Origin: an uncultured Clostridium sp.
GTDB taxonomy: Bacteria; Bacillota; Clostridia; Clostridiales; Clostridiaceae
DNA: 64,000 nt
Direction of reading: 5' to 3'
NCBI RefSeq assembly: GCF_947072515.1
Contig: NZ_CAMTIG010000008.1
Location: 36,999-100,998 of the forward strand
Position numbers and translations under genes: made by a program. Shown here in pieces: positions 1 to 8,540 of the stretch; position 1 is the stretch's first letter; the number at the start of each line of letters is the position of its first letter. A model generated the notes under the pieces. It searched no databases. It worked only from the letters and a program-made list of their open reading frames with translations, and was not told the DNA's origin.

Positions 1-80
1 TTCTCTAGCTTGGTTTGAAATTAGTGTAAAATAAAAGAAAGAATTAAAATAGAACATATGAAAAGGGCAAGGTGAATAGA

Positions 81-524
81 ATGAAGTGGAATATTAAAAA
101 GTTTAACCAACTTACATTAGAAGAATTGTACGAAATAATGAAATCTAGATATGAAGTTTTTGCTTGTGAGCAGAAAATATTTCAAGAGAATGATTTAGAC
201 AATCTAGATAAGAAAGTAAAGCATTTATTTTTAGAAGATAAAGGTAGAGTTGTAGCTTATGCAAGAGTTATAAATTCAGGAATAAAGAGTGAATATGCAA
301 CAGTTGGAAGAGTTCTTGTTTTAAAAGAATATAGAAGAAAAGGGCTTGCAACAGAGCTAATGGAGAAGGCTATAGAGATTTTAAAGGAAGATGGAGAAAA
401 GAAGATAATAATATCTGCTCAAGCTTATGCAAAAGGCTTGTATGAAGAAATAGGATTTAAACAAATTTCAGAAGAGTATAGTGAAGTAAATATACCTCAT
501 ATTGAAATGGAGTATATAAGATAA
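81..524 (+). CDS. GNAT-family N-acetyltransferase, ElaA-like
   Basis: A 147-residue single-domain acetyltransferase of the ElaA/YjcF type, expected to move an acetyl group from acetyl-CoA to a small amine; the substrate is unknown. The N-terminal part (RYEVFACEQ) is the ElaA-type opening. The acetyl-CoA loop is the VGRVLV...YRRKGLATELM stretch near residues 80-95, and the C-terminal GLYEEIGF strand is typical of the fold. A GTG nine bases upstream is in frame, but the AAGG at 69-72 is spaced for the ATG at 81. It stands alone, followed by its own terminator. Family is solid; substrate cannot be read. Confidence 0.85.
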   Translation: MKWNIKKFNQLTLEELYEIMKSRYEVFACEQKIFQENDLDNLDKKVKHLFLEDKGRVVAYARVINSGIKSEYATVGRVLVLKEYRRKGLATELMEKAIEILKEDGEKKIIISAQAYAKGLYEEIGFKQISEEYSEVNIPHIEMEYIR

Positions 525-534
525 AAGAGAATTA

Positions 535-572
535 AAATGTACTGAAACTTAAAAGTTTTAGTACATTTTTTT
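535..572 (+). terminator. Intrinsic terminator after the GNAT gene
   Basis: Hairpin with arms AATGTACT and AGTACATT, plus an inner AAACTT/AAGTTT stem, followed directly by a run of seven T. Confidence 0.8.
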
Positions 573-664
573 ATGGATATATCATAGGAATATATAAGGA
601 TAATATTCACTTTTAACTTTTTAAATGGTAAAATTTAACTATAAAAGAGTTTTGGGAGGTTGGC

Positions 665-1952
665 ATGAGTAAAAGTTTAGATCTAACAGTAACCTTACTT
701 AAGAGAAGCGGTCAAGAAACTAAATTATTTGTGATAATTACAACTTTAATTTCAGCATTGATTTTTAATTTTCTTAATCTTATGGAAGCAGATCAATTCA
801 TGGTACGAGAATCTATAATAGAAAATTTAGCTGAAAGGGGCATGATTGTATATTATTTAATAATTGTTCTATGTGTTGCATTTTTTTGTTCTTTTAAAAG
901 CTAATAACTATTTAATTAAAGTTAAAGGAAATGAAATTGGAATAGAAGCTCTTAGCGGTATTTCAACTTTTTCTTTAGGGTTTTTATTAACAGTTCAAAC
1001 TTCAATATTAAATTTTTTAGGATATCTATTTGGGATTATCTTAGGAGTAATTATTTCTCCTATATTTAATTATATTGCATTTAAAGAGATTGTTTTTCAG
1101 ATAGATGTAAGTAGTTTTCTATATATGATAGCATTTCTGCTATTACAATCCTTTACTTTAGGGCTTATAAATCAAGGGTTTGGATATAGAAATGAAATAA
1201 CGGTTCTTTTAGGAATTAATGATAAGAGTCAATTTGTGGCAGAGGTTTATGATAAAAAATTAAGGTTTAAAAATTTATTGTCTATTCCAATTATGTTATC
1301 AATGTTTGCAGTTATTTTTATTCCTTATGAGTTTGTTAAGGAATCTGTAGAGATAGGAGTATTTTTATTTTATATACCAGTTTTAGGATGTATAGCTTTT
1401 TTCAATAATTTTCTTCCTTTATATTTAGATAGATTAAAGGAGCAAAAGTTTTTAAATCATAAATATCATTTGATAATTATAAGTAATTTAAAGACATCAA
1501 TTAAAAAGAATCAAATTATATTTCCGTTTTTATTAGGAGTTGGAACGGCTTTTCCAGTAGTTATGATTTTAAGGGAGTATACATCAGCTAGTATGTTTTT
1601 TAATGCATTAGCATTTGTATTAAGTATTATTTTTATAACTTTTTTAATGGTGTTTAATGGTCTATCTACTAGCTTAGATGAAATTAAAGCCTTAAAGCAA
1701 TTAAGAGTTTTAGGATATTCTAAAAAAGATATAATGTATATATTAAAGACAAAAATAAATATATTTTATTTTATTCTAGTTACTATTCCTCTTATATTTA
1801 ATATAACTTTGATGACTTATTTAGTTAAAAATCTAAACTTTGATATAGGATATGGATGTCTTTATATAGGAATGTATGTAGTAGTATTTTTTATAACTAC
1901 ACTTATTACTTATATTTATAGTGTAAAAGAGCTAGAAAAGAATTTATTGTAA
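665..1952 (+). pseudogene. FtsX-type ABC transporter permease, frameshifted
   Basis: Membrane half of an ABC exporter of the FtsX/MacB type; the ATPase follows 12 bases downstream. The frame from 665 stops at 904 after 79 residues, and the remainder continues in the +1 frame to 1952. Removing one T from the T7 tract at 881-887 joins the parts into one ~428-residue protein reading CVAFFVLLKANNY across the joint, with no other defect. The protein has several hydrophobic segments and a long loop, as expected for this family. The lesion may be a real inactivating or phase-variable homopolymer change, or a sequencing error. An internal start at 864 cannot replace the lost N-terminus convincingly, having no RBS. 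Confidence 0.75.
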
Positions 1953-1964
1953 AGGGGATTTTTT

Positions 1965-2768
1965 ATGAGTAAAATAATTGAATGTATAGATTTATGTAAA
2001 GTATATGAAAGAAAACTAGGAATGAGATTTGCAGCTACAGCAAAAACTTTTGAAGAAATAAAAACTATTGCATTAGATAAAATTTCCTTAGGAATTGAAG
2101 AGGGAGAGTTTGTAGTTATTATGGGACCATCAGGTTCAGGAAAATCAACACTTTTAAATACAATTTCAACATTAGATATACCAACTAGCGGTAAATTATT
2201 TTTTAATGGAATAAGTATAAATAAGATAATTCATGCAGATGTAGATAAATTTAGAGGAGAAAAACTTGGGTTTATATTTCAGAATTTTAATGTGTTACCT
2301 AATTTAACTGTATTAGAAAATATTGCAGTTCCTTTAAATCTTAATTCAAAGAAAACTGTAGAAGAGGTACAAGATGCTTGTGAAAAAATTGCAAGAAAAG
2401 TAGGTATTGAAGATATTTTGAAAAAATATCCTGTAGAGTGTTCAGGAGGACAAATACAGAGAATATCTATAGCAAGAGCATTAGTAACTAATCCAAATTT
2501 AATACTAGCAGATGAGCCAACAGGAAACTTGGATTCTAAAAACTCACATGAAGTATTATCTATACTGAAAGAGTTTAATGATAAAGATAAAAAGACTATT
2601 GTTATGGTTACACATGACAATATGATAGCTAGTTACGGGCATAGAGTTATATTTTTGAGAGATGGAAAGATTGAAAGAGAGTTAATTCGTGGCGAAATGA
2701 GTCAAAGTGAATTCTTTTATAAGATTGTAGAAATAAATTCAAAAGAAGCAAGAATGTTGTTTAAATAG
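1965..2768 (+). CDS. ABC transporter ATP-binding protein, MacB/LolD type
   Basis: ATPase partner of the upstream FtsX-type permease. The Walker A motif GPSGSGKST lies near residue 54, the signature CSGGQIQRISIARAL near 160, and Walker B with its following segment is LILADEPTGNLDS. The H-loop is VTHD. An insertion of about 20 residues before the first beta strand (AATAKTFEEI) is longer than usual for the family. The RBS AAGGGGAT precedes the ATG. These exporters move peptides, lipoproteins or antibiotics, or act as mechanotransmitters; the substrate is not visible. With the permease frameshifted, the ATPase may lack a partner. Confidence 0.88.
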   Translation: MSKIIECIDLCKVYERKLGMRFAATAKTFEEIKTIALDKISLGIEEGEFVVIMGPSGSGKSTLLNTISTLDIPTSGKLFFNGISINKIIHADVDKFRGEKLGFIFQNFNVLPNLTVLENIAVPLNLNSKKTVEEVQDACEKIARKVGIEDILKKYPVECSGGQIQRISIARALVTNPNLILADEPTGNLDSKNSHEVLSILKEFNDKDKKTIVMVTHDNMIASYGHRVIFLRDGKIERELIRGEMSQSEFFYKIVEINSKEARMLFK

Positions 2769-2776
2769 AAGCATAG

Positions 2777-2811
2777 AAAGTAAGGGAGATAAAATATCTC
2801 TTACTTTTTTT
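2777..2811 (+). terminator. Intrinsic terminator after the ABC ATPase gene
   Basis: AAAGTAAG...GAGATA pairs with TATCTCTTACTTT around a short A-rich loop and ends in a T run. Confidence 0.85.
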
Positions 2812-2912
2812 ATTAAAGAGAAACATATTTTAAACTTACAAGAATAATTTTCTAATAATTTTAGATTTAATTGGGAATTAATAAACTAAAGAAAAATAGA
2901 GGAGGAAACTTT

Positions 2913-4439
2913 ATGAGAAAAATAAGAGTTCTATTTTTAGGGCTTATTTTTATTAGTTTATTTTCATTTAAAGCTTATGGAAGTGATGAATTAGGGATAA
3001 TTCCAAAACCTTTAGAATGTGAAAAAGGAGTGGGTGAATTTATAGTTAATGAAGAAACTTCTATATATGTGCAAGGAAAAAATAAAGAAGAGACAGACGA
3101 ACTTTATAATATTGGAGTATTACTTCAGGAGAAAATTTATAAAGGGACAGGATATAATTTAAATATTATAAAATGGGCGAAACCATCAAGTGGAAGTATA
3201 TTTTTAACTACGTTAGATGGAAGAATTGGATTAGGATATGAAGGGTATAATTTAAAAGTTTTAGAAGATTCAGTACATATAAATGGATTAAAACCAGAAG
3301 GTGTTTATAGAGGAATTCAAACTTTGATTCAGCTGTTACCACCAGAAATAGAAGGAATAAAGGAAAGTAAAAATATAAAATGGAATATTCCAGTTCTATC
3401 AATTATGGATAAACCAGAATATGAATATAGAGGTTTTATGATAGATGTGGCAAGACATTTTTTCTCTGTAGAAGAAATAAAGAGGCAAATTGATATTGCA
3501 TCTAGTTATAAGATAAATAAACTACACTTACATCTTAGTGATGATCGGGGATTTAGATTACAAATTAAAAAATGGCCTAAACTAGCTTCTATAGGAGGGC
3601 AGACAGAAGTAGGTGGAGGTAAGGGAGGATATTATACGCAAGAGCAGTTTAGAGATATAGTCCTATATGCAAAGGAAAGATATGTTGAAATAATACCAGA
3701 GTTTGATATGCCCGGACATACAAATGCTATGCTTGCCTCATATGAATTTTTAAATCCAAATGGAAGAAGGAAAGAATCGTATACAGGAACTAAAGTTGGA
3801 TTTAGTAGTTTAATGTGCAGAAGTGAAGCTACATATACAATTATTGAGGATATTATAAAAGAAGTAGCAGAAATATCTCCATCAAAATATATTCATATAG
3901 GTGGCGATGAAGCAAATGCAACATCTAAAGAAGACTATAGCTATTTTATAGATAGAGTTTCTAAGATAGTATTAAAATATGGAAAGATACCTATTGGCTG
4001 GGATCCAGTTGATACTGTAACACAATTAAAAACACCAATCATATTACAAAATTGGAAAGATTCAAATGAAGATGCAAAGAAAAAAGGTATGAAAATGATA
4101 ATTTCAAGAGCGAATAAAGCTTATTTAGATATGAAATATGATAGAGAAACACCTTATGGTACGGAGTGGGCAGGATATAACTCAATAGAGAATGCATATA
4201 ATTGGGATCCAACTGACTTTGGACCTAAGACTTTATTATTAGGATTAGAAGCACCACTATGGACAGAAACTATAACTAATTTTGAAGAACTAGATTACAT
4301 GATATATCCAAGACTTTTAGGTTATGCAGAAATAGGATGGACACCTAAAGAAATGAGAAGTTTTGGTGAGTATAAAAAAAGACTTGAAATTCATAAAAGA
4401 AGATTGGATTTAAAGGGTGTAAATTATTATAAAGGATAA
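2913..4439 (+). CDS. Secreted family 20 glycoside hydrolase (beta-N-acetylhexosaminidase)
   Basis: Removes terminal N-acetylglucosamine or N-acetylgalactosamine from glycans outside the cell. A signal peptide occupies the first ~24 residues (basic MRKIR, hydrophobic core, SFKAYG|SDE). A GH20b-like domain follows, then the catalytic TIM barrel opening at YEYRGFMIDVARHFF. The diagnostic HIGGDEAN motif gives the catalytic Asp-Glu pair at about D332-E333; substrate-assisted chemistry is the family rule. The start is set by GAGGAGG at 2899-2905; a TTG in frame 42 bases upstream has no RBS. At 508 residues it is a compact, complete GH20 without carbohydrate-binding modules or a wall anchor, so it is probably released. 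Confidence 0.9.
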   Translation: MRKIRVLFLGLIFISLFSFKAYGSDELGIIPKPLECEKGVGEFIVNEETSIYVQGKNKEETDELYNIGVLLQEKIYKGTGYNLNIIKWAKPSSGSIFLTTLDGRIGLGYEGYNLKVLEDSVHINGLKPEGVYRGIQTLIQLLPPEIEGIKESKNIKWNIPVLSIMDKPEYEYRGFMIDVARHFFSVEEIKRQIDIASSYKINKLHLHLSDDRGFRLQIKKWPKLASIGGQTEVGGGKGGYYTQEQFRDIVLYAKERYVEIIPEFDMPGHTNAMLASYEFLNPNGRRKESYTGTKVGFSSLMCRSEATYTIIEDIIKEVAEISPSKYIHIGGDEANATSKEDYSYFIDRVSKIVLKYGKIPIGWDPVDTVTQLKTPIILQNWKDSNEDAKKKGMKMIISRANKAYLDMKYDRETPYGTEWAGYNSIENAYNWDPTDFGPKTLLLGLEAPLWTETITNFEELDYMIYPRLLGYAEIGWTPKEMRSFGEYKKRLEIHKRRLDLKGVNYYKG

Positions 4440-4443
4440 AAAT

Positions 4444-4480
4444 AAGTAAAGAAGCTGCTTTTTAGCAGCTTCTTTACTTA
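4444..4480. terminator. Bidirectional terminator between the GH20 and MarR genes
   Basis: Perfect stem AAGTAAAGAAGCTGCT / AGCAGCTTCTTTACTT with a 5-base loop. It serves two convergent genes and overlaps the last codons of the MarR gene. Confidence 0.8.
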
Positions 4481-4905
4481 GGATGATTTTCATTTAATTC
4501 TGTAAATAAAGAAATAAATAGTTCTACTTTTTCTTCACCTACAGCAGTAGTTAAAGCTAAATACCATCCTTGAAGAATATTATTGATAACAGGTACAAGT
4601 TCCTTACCTTCACTAGTTAGAAAAACTTTTAAACTGCGTTTATCTGTTTCATTTTTTACTCGAATAATTAAGCTTTTTTGTTCTAGAGATTTGATTATTC
4701 TACTAGTTGCAGCTTTATCGACACAAGTGTTTTGAACTAAAACCTCTTGTATAACCCCATCAGTATGGATAAGTTCTTTTAAAAAGCCAAATTCGGCAGA
4801 ACTTATATTTAAATTAGAATCTTTAATTGCATTAGAGACATAAACATGATACTGCTTTCTAAAAAGAGCAGCATTTCTTAATAAATCTAGTGATGGAATA
4901 TTCAA
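4474..4905 (-). CDS. MarR-family transcriptional regulator
   Basis: A 143-residue winged-helix repressor. The recognition region is VDKAATSRIIKSLEQKSLIIRVKNETDKRS, the classic MarR helix and wing. It is the second gene of an operon with the MFS efflux pump (18 bases apart). The start is a TTG preceded by AAAGGAG at nine bases. MarR proteins usually bind palindromes and release DNA on binding small phenolic or drug-like ligands. Three matching palindromes sit in front of the operon, so autoregulation is likely. Confidence 0.88.
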   Translation of the reverse strand: MNIPSLDLLRNAALFRKQYHVYVSNAIKDSNLNISSAEFGFLKELIHTDGVIQEVLVQNTCVDKAATSRIIKSLEQKSLIIRVKNETDKRSLKVFLTSEGKELVPVINNILQGWYLALTTAVGEEKVELFISLFTELNENHPK

Positions 4906-4923
4906 TGTAAAAACTCCTTTATT

Positions 4924-6114
4924 CTATATTAAAATTTTCTTATCACTTATTATAACATAAATGGATACGAAAATTGCTAGTATGCAGACTATAGAAGCTC
5001 CAAACAAACAGCCTGTAACATTATTTATATTTAATAGATTTGAGAAGAATTGTAATACTATTGGAGATAAAAATTCTCCAAGATATAAAGCTGTAGTAAC
5101 GATTAATATAGCAAGTCCAGTATGAGTTTTATGAACTATGTTAGAAGCAAAAAGCATTCCAAAAGGAACAATGCTTCCAAAACCAAAACCAACTAAGACA
5201 GCACCAACAATAACTAGTAAAAGAGTTGTTGAAGCTCCAAGTATTGCAAATCCTAAAGTCATTGAAACAAAAATCACTATAACATATGAAGACTTAAGTA
5301 ACTTCATAAGTTTAGGGAAAAGTGTTGCAGAAACTAAAGATACTAATGTACTTATAGAAACCATATTGGCAGCTGTAGATGATGTTCCAAGATCTTTATA
5401 TTTAATTAAGAAATCCATATTTGTAGGAACAGCATAAAAAGCAATAAGTGCAAGCATAGTTAATATTGCATACTTAAAAATACCTTTATTAAGTTTAATT
5501 TCTTCCTCAATCTTTTCAAGATGTATTGGCGATGTATTTTTATGTAAGTTTTTTTCAATATGTTCAGTTGGTATTCTAGGTAAAAATAAAGCAATTAAAA
5601 TAAAAACAATAATAGCAACTGCATAAACTAAAAATGAATATCTCCAACCAAAACTAGCAAGAAAACCAACTAGAAGAGTTGCTAAAATACCACCTAAGTT
5701 TGTAGTAGCAGTAGAAAGTCCCATAAATTTAGCTCTATCTTTTCCGTGGAAAAAATCTCCGATTAAAACTAAAGAAAGTGGAGCAGTGATTCCAAGACCA
5801 AGCCCTAAAATAACTTTAGTAAATAAAAGCGTATAAATATTAGAAGCCAAACTAGAAGATAAACCGCCAATAGTAAAAAGTATTAGTCCAATTAAAATAA
5901 GTCGTTTCTTAGAAATAAATTTTATGAAAGTCGTATTTAAAAGACCTACAGGAATACAAATTAATGCAGGTAAAGTAACAACATATTTGATTAATGTTGG
6001 TGATGCATCAACAAAGTGAGTTTGTATTCCATTAAGTGCAGGAGCCATAGCGGCAGTTGCAATAAGTGAAATAAATGATAATGATAGTATAGTTAATTTT
6101 TGAATTATATTCAT
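4924..6114 (-). CDS. MFS efflux transporter
   Basis: A 396-residue major facilitator with about 12 hydrophobic segments. The loop 2-3 region has the KFISKKRLILIG pattern, a divergent form of motif A; the GLGLGITAPLSLVLIGDFF stretch corresponds to motif C-like antiporter features. It is first in the operon with a MarR regulator and preceded by GAAAGGAG. The pairing suggests drug or toxic-metabolite export from the cytoplasm, but the substrate is not determinable from sequence. Confidence 0.88.
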   Translation of the reverse strand: MNIIQKLTILSLSFISLIATAAMAPALNGIQTHFVDASPTLIKYVVTLPALICIPVGLLNTTFIKFISKKRLILIGLILFTIGGLSSSLASNIYTLLFTKVILGLGLGITAPLSLVLIGDFFHGKDRAKFMGLSTATTNLGGILATLLVGFLASFGWRYSFLVYAVAIIVFILIALFLPRIPTEHIEKNLHKNTSPIHLEKIEEEIKLNKGIFKYAILTMLALIAFYAVPTNMDFLIKYKDLGTSSTAANMVSISTLVSLVSATLFPKLMKLLKSSYVIVIFVSMTLGFAILGASTTLLLVIVGAVLVGFGFGSIVPFGMLFASNIVHKTHTGLAILIVTTALYLGEFLSPIVLQFFSNLLNINNVTGCLFGASIVCILAIFVSIYVIISDKKILI

Positions 6115-6137
6115 ATGTAAAATCTCCTTTCAAAATT

Positions 6138-6225
6138 GTTGCTTTAGCAACTAAATAAAATTTAAAATAAAAGTTGCTTTGGCAACTAAAGAAAGTTTAT
6201 CACCAAATAGTTGCTATGTCAACTA
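6138..6225 (-). promoter_or_regulatory. Triple MarR-type operator upstream of the MFS-MarR operon
   Basis: Three palindromes of one design: GTTGCTTTAGCAAC at 6138-6151, AGTTGCTTTGGCAACT at 6172-6187 and TAGTTGCTATGTCAACTA at 6208-6225. Each is an AGTTGC half site, four bases, and its inverse. Centre spacing is about 35-37 bp, roughly 3.5 helical turns. They occupy the region between the MFS start and recR, so they most likely mediate repression by the MarR protein of the same operon. Confidence 0.75.
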
Positions 6226-6266
6226 ATTATTAGGAATAAATAAAATACAGTAAGGAAAACTTAGTG

Positions 6267-6272
6267 TATAAT
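6267..6272 (+). promoter_or_regulatory. -10 element of the recR promoter
   Basis: GTGTATAATATATAATG contains a consensus TATAAT about 48 bases before the recR start. No good -35 could be assigned. Confidence 0.5.
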
Positions 6273-6319
6273 ATATAATGATTATTATTGAAATAAATTT
6301 ATATAAAAGGAGATTGATT

Positions 6320-6916
6320 ATGGAATTTTATCCAGTTGCAATAGAAAAACTTATAGGGGAATTTGCGAAATTACCAAGTATAGGACAAAAGACAGCACAA
6401 AGACTGACCCTACATATATTAAATCTTCCTGATGAGGAAGTTAAAGAGTTTGCAGAAGCTTTAGTTAAAGCTAGAGGAACTATAAAGTATTGTTCAGTTT
6501 GTGGAAACTTTACTGATTCAGATCCATGTGCAATTTGTGGAAATCCTAATAGGGACAAGAGTACAATTTGTGTTGTGGAACAGCCAAAGGATATAATGAC
6601 AATGGAAAAAGTAAAGGAGTTTAATGGAGTTTATCATGTACTTCATGGAAATCTTTCACCAATGCAAGGAAGAGGTCCACAGGATATAAGAATAAGAGAG
6701 TTAGTAGCTAGAATGAGTGATCAAATTAAGGAAGTTATTATAGCTACAAATCCTAATATAGAAGGTGAAGCAACAGCTATGTATATAGCTAAAATTTTAA
6801 AACCATTAGATGTTAAAGTAACAAGAATAGCTGCAGGTATTCCAGTTGGTGGAGATTTAGAATATGCAGATGAAGTTACATTATCAAAAGCACTACAAGG
6901 AAGAACACAAATATAA
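6320..6916 (+). CDS. recR: Recombination mediator protein RecR
   Basis: A 198-residue RecR, the DNA clamp that loads RecA with RecO at gaps. Near the N-terminus is the helix-hairpin-helix [15 protein letters not shown]; then the four-cysteine zinc finger [17 protein letters not shown] (about residues 54-70), then a Toprim domain ([13 protein letters not shown] and [16 protein letters not shown]). Length matches family members. The ATG at 6320 follows AAAAGGAG; an upstream in-frame ATG at 6278 would add 14 residues absent from the family. In clostridia recR usually follows dnaX and ybaB; here a divergent MarR/MFS operon takes that place, so the cluster appears rearranged. Confidence 0.95.
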   Translation: MEFYPVAIEKLIGEFAKLPSIGQKTAQRLTLHILNLPDEEVKEFAEALVKARGTIKYCSVCGNFTDSDPCAICGNPNRDKSTICVVEQPKDIMTMEKVKEFNGVYHVLHGNLSPMQGRGPQDIRIRELVARMSDQIKEVIIATNPNIEGEATAMYIAKILKPLDVKVTRIAAGIPVGGDLEYADEVTLSKALQGRTQI

Positions 6917-6958
6917 AAAAATAGGTATAAACAAAATTAAAATCCTTAAAATAAAGAA

Positions 6959-6980
6959 AGGGCTCAATAAATTGAGCCCT
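6959..6980. repeat. Inverted repeat after recR
   Basis: AGGGCTCAAT / ATTGAGCCCT, a ten-base perfect stem with a two-base loop. No T run follows on the plus strand, so it is a weak terminator at best. The following 160 bases to 7140 show no gene. Confidence 0.45.
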
Positions 6981-7146
6981 AGTATAGATGGGAGTTAGAA
7001 GTTTTGTTTTGAGAATGAGTGAAAAGCTTCTTATAGTGATATAGTATGGAAGATAGAAAAAAGTGTTCCTTAAAAATAAATTATTTGAATAAATTTTAGA
7101 AAAAGAGGCAAGCATTCAAATAAGATAAATTTTAAGGGGGCAAACT

Positions 7147-7428
7147 ATGAAAAAAATTAGCATAAAAGAGTATCTTAATAATATATTAGGAAATAAGAGG
7201 GAAAAAGAGTATATACTAGAGCAAATTGAAGCTACTAAAGCTGAAATGCAAATTGCAAGTAGTGTATTTGATAATGTGGAAGATCCATTCCTTATTGAAG
7301 CTGCTATATACACAGAAAAGGCAGCTATGAAAAGATACTCATATTATATGAATATTGCAAAGAAAAAAGGATTAGAGGCATCTAACGAATACGTCATTGA
7401 GAAATGTACAAGACTTGCAAGTTACTAA
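7147..7428 (+). CDS. DUF2508 (YaaL-like) protein
   Basis: A 93-residue, mostly helical, charged protein. Its position directly between recR and bofA, and sequence features such as DPFLIEAAIYTEKAAMKRYSYY, match the YaaL/DUF2508 family that sits between these genes in Bacillus and Clostridium. No membrane segment or catalytic motif is visible. Function is unknown in the family. Confidence 0.8.
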   Translation: MKKISIKEYLNNILGNKREKEYILEQIEATKAEMQIASSVFDNVEDPFLIEAAIYTEKAAMKRYSYYMNIAKKKGLEASNEYVIEKCTRLASY

Positions 7429-7463
7429 ATCTTATAAAAATAAGAAAAAAGTGAGGTGAGTTT

Positions 7464-7703
7464 ATGGATGGAATAATTTACATGTTGATAGGATTAGCAG
7501 TGTTATATGTAATAATAAAGCTTTTAAAATGGCCAATAAAATTATTATTACACGGAATTGCAGGAGTTATATTACTATATGTAGTTAACTTTATTGGTGT
7601 AGGATTTGGAATTCATATAGGAATAAATATAATAACAGCTCTTATAGCCGGTATTTTTGGAATACCTGGAGTAATAGTGCTCTTAATATTTACATTTTTA
7701 TAA
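7464..7703 (+). CDS. bofA: BofA-family pro-sigma-K processing inhibitor
   Basis: A 79-residue membrane protein with two hydrophobic segments joined by KLLKWPIKLLLHGIAG. The C-terminal GVGFGIHIGINIITALIAGIFGIPGV is the characteristic BofA end. In Bacillus, BofA holds the SpoIVFB protease inactive in the forespore outer membrane. The presence of a BofA homologue fits a spore former. RBS is GTGAGGTGAG. It probably shares a transcript with the DUF2508 gene. Confidence 0.85.
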   Translation: MDGIIYMLIGLAVLYVIIKLLKWPIKLLLHGIAGVILLYVVNFIGVGFGIHIGINIITALIAGIFGIPGVIVLLIFTFL

Positions 7704-7716
7704 GTGAACATAAAAG

Positions 7717-7752
7717 GCTTCTTAGAAAAACTCTAAGGAGTCTTATTTTATT
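7717..7752 (+). terminator. Intrinsic terminator after bofA
   Basis: CTTCTTAGA pairs with TCTAAGGAG (one G-T pair) around AAAAC, followed by TCTTATTTTA. Confidence 0.6.
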
Positions 7753-7769
7753 ATAAAGGAGGAAATTTA

Positions 7770-8393
7770 ATGAAGATTATAGATTTAACACATAGACTTG
7801 AAAATGGAATGACAGTATATTCAGAAGAAGAAAATATAAATATAAGAAAAGCAGCCATTTTTGAAAAAGATAAATTTAGAACAACAAACTTTAATATATT
7901 TACTCATAATGGAACGCACATAGATGCTCCATATCATCTATTAAAAGATGGGAAGAAGCTAGAGAATTACGAACTAGAGAGATTTTTATTAAAGGTTTCA
8001 GTAGTTTATATCCCCGATAAAGAATATATTGAATGTGATGACTTAAAAATATTTGATGAACTTATTTCTAAAAATAAAGGATTAATCATAAAAACAGATC
8101 ATTATAAGAAATGGAATACAGAAGGATATAATACAGGCTATCCAACGTTAACTAAAGATGCTGCAAATTATTTGAAGGATAAAGGAATAGAGCTTCTAGG
8201 TGTAGATACACTATCTCCAGATTTATATAATTCTATCGAAATTCATAAAATTTTATTAGGAAATGATATTTTAATATTAGAAAATTTAAATTTAGAGGGG
8301 GTAGAGGTAGAAGAAGGAATGTTAAGTACATTACCTCTTAAATACAAGGATGCAGATGGGTCGTTTGTAAGAGCAGTTATGACAGTTGAATAA
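7770..8393 (+). CDS. Cyclase-family (kynurenine formamidase-like) metal hydrolase
   Basis: A 207-residue member of the cyclase/KynB family. The metal-binding signature is THNGTHIDAPYH near residues 49-60, matching HxGTHxDxPxH. The region LLGVDTLSPD and the C-terminal acidic residues complete the active site. Family members hydrolyse N-formylkynurenine or related amides and esters. No tryptophan catabolism genes are nearby, so the substrate is open. The gene is monocistronic with RBS AAAGGAGG and its own terminator. Confidence 0.82.
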   Translation: MKIIDLTHRLENGMTVYSEEENINIRKAAIFEKDKFRTTNFNIFTHNGTHIDAPYHLLKDGKKLENYELERFLLKVSVVYIPDKEYIECDDLKIFDELISKNKGLIIKTDHYKKWNTEGYNTGYPTLTKDAANYLKDKGIELLGVDTLSPDLYNSIEIHKILLGNDILILENLNLEGVEVEEGMLSTLPLKYKDADGSFVRAVMTVE

Positions 8394-8410
8394 GTAAAAT
8401 TATATATAAA

Positions 8411-8447
8411 GCTCCCTATAGTTTTAATAGCTATAGGGAGTTTTATT
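8411..8447 (+). terminator. Intrinsic terminator after the cyclase gene
   Basis: CTCCCTATAG / CTATAGGGAG stem followed by TTTTATTTTT. Confidence 0.85.
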
Positions 8448-8540
8448 TTTATAAATATAAAAGAAGGTAGACCAGTTAGAATTAAAAAAAATAAATTACG
8501 AATAATAAAAAAGATACTATAAATAAATGGTGGTGAAAGT

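Noticed and set aside
864..1952. Independent functional permease starting at 864
   Set aside because: No RBS, and the N-terminal membrane segment and the coding sequence in the other frame show that it is the second part of one frameshifted gene.
6959..6980. Strong terminator after recR
   Set aside because: Perfect stem but no T run on the coding strand; kept only as an inverted repeat.
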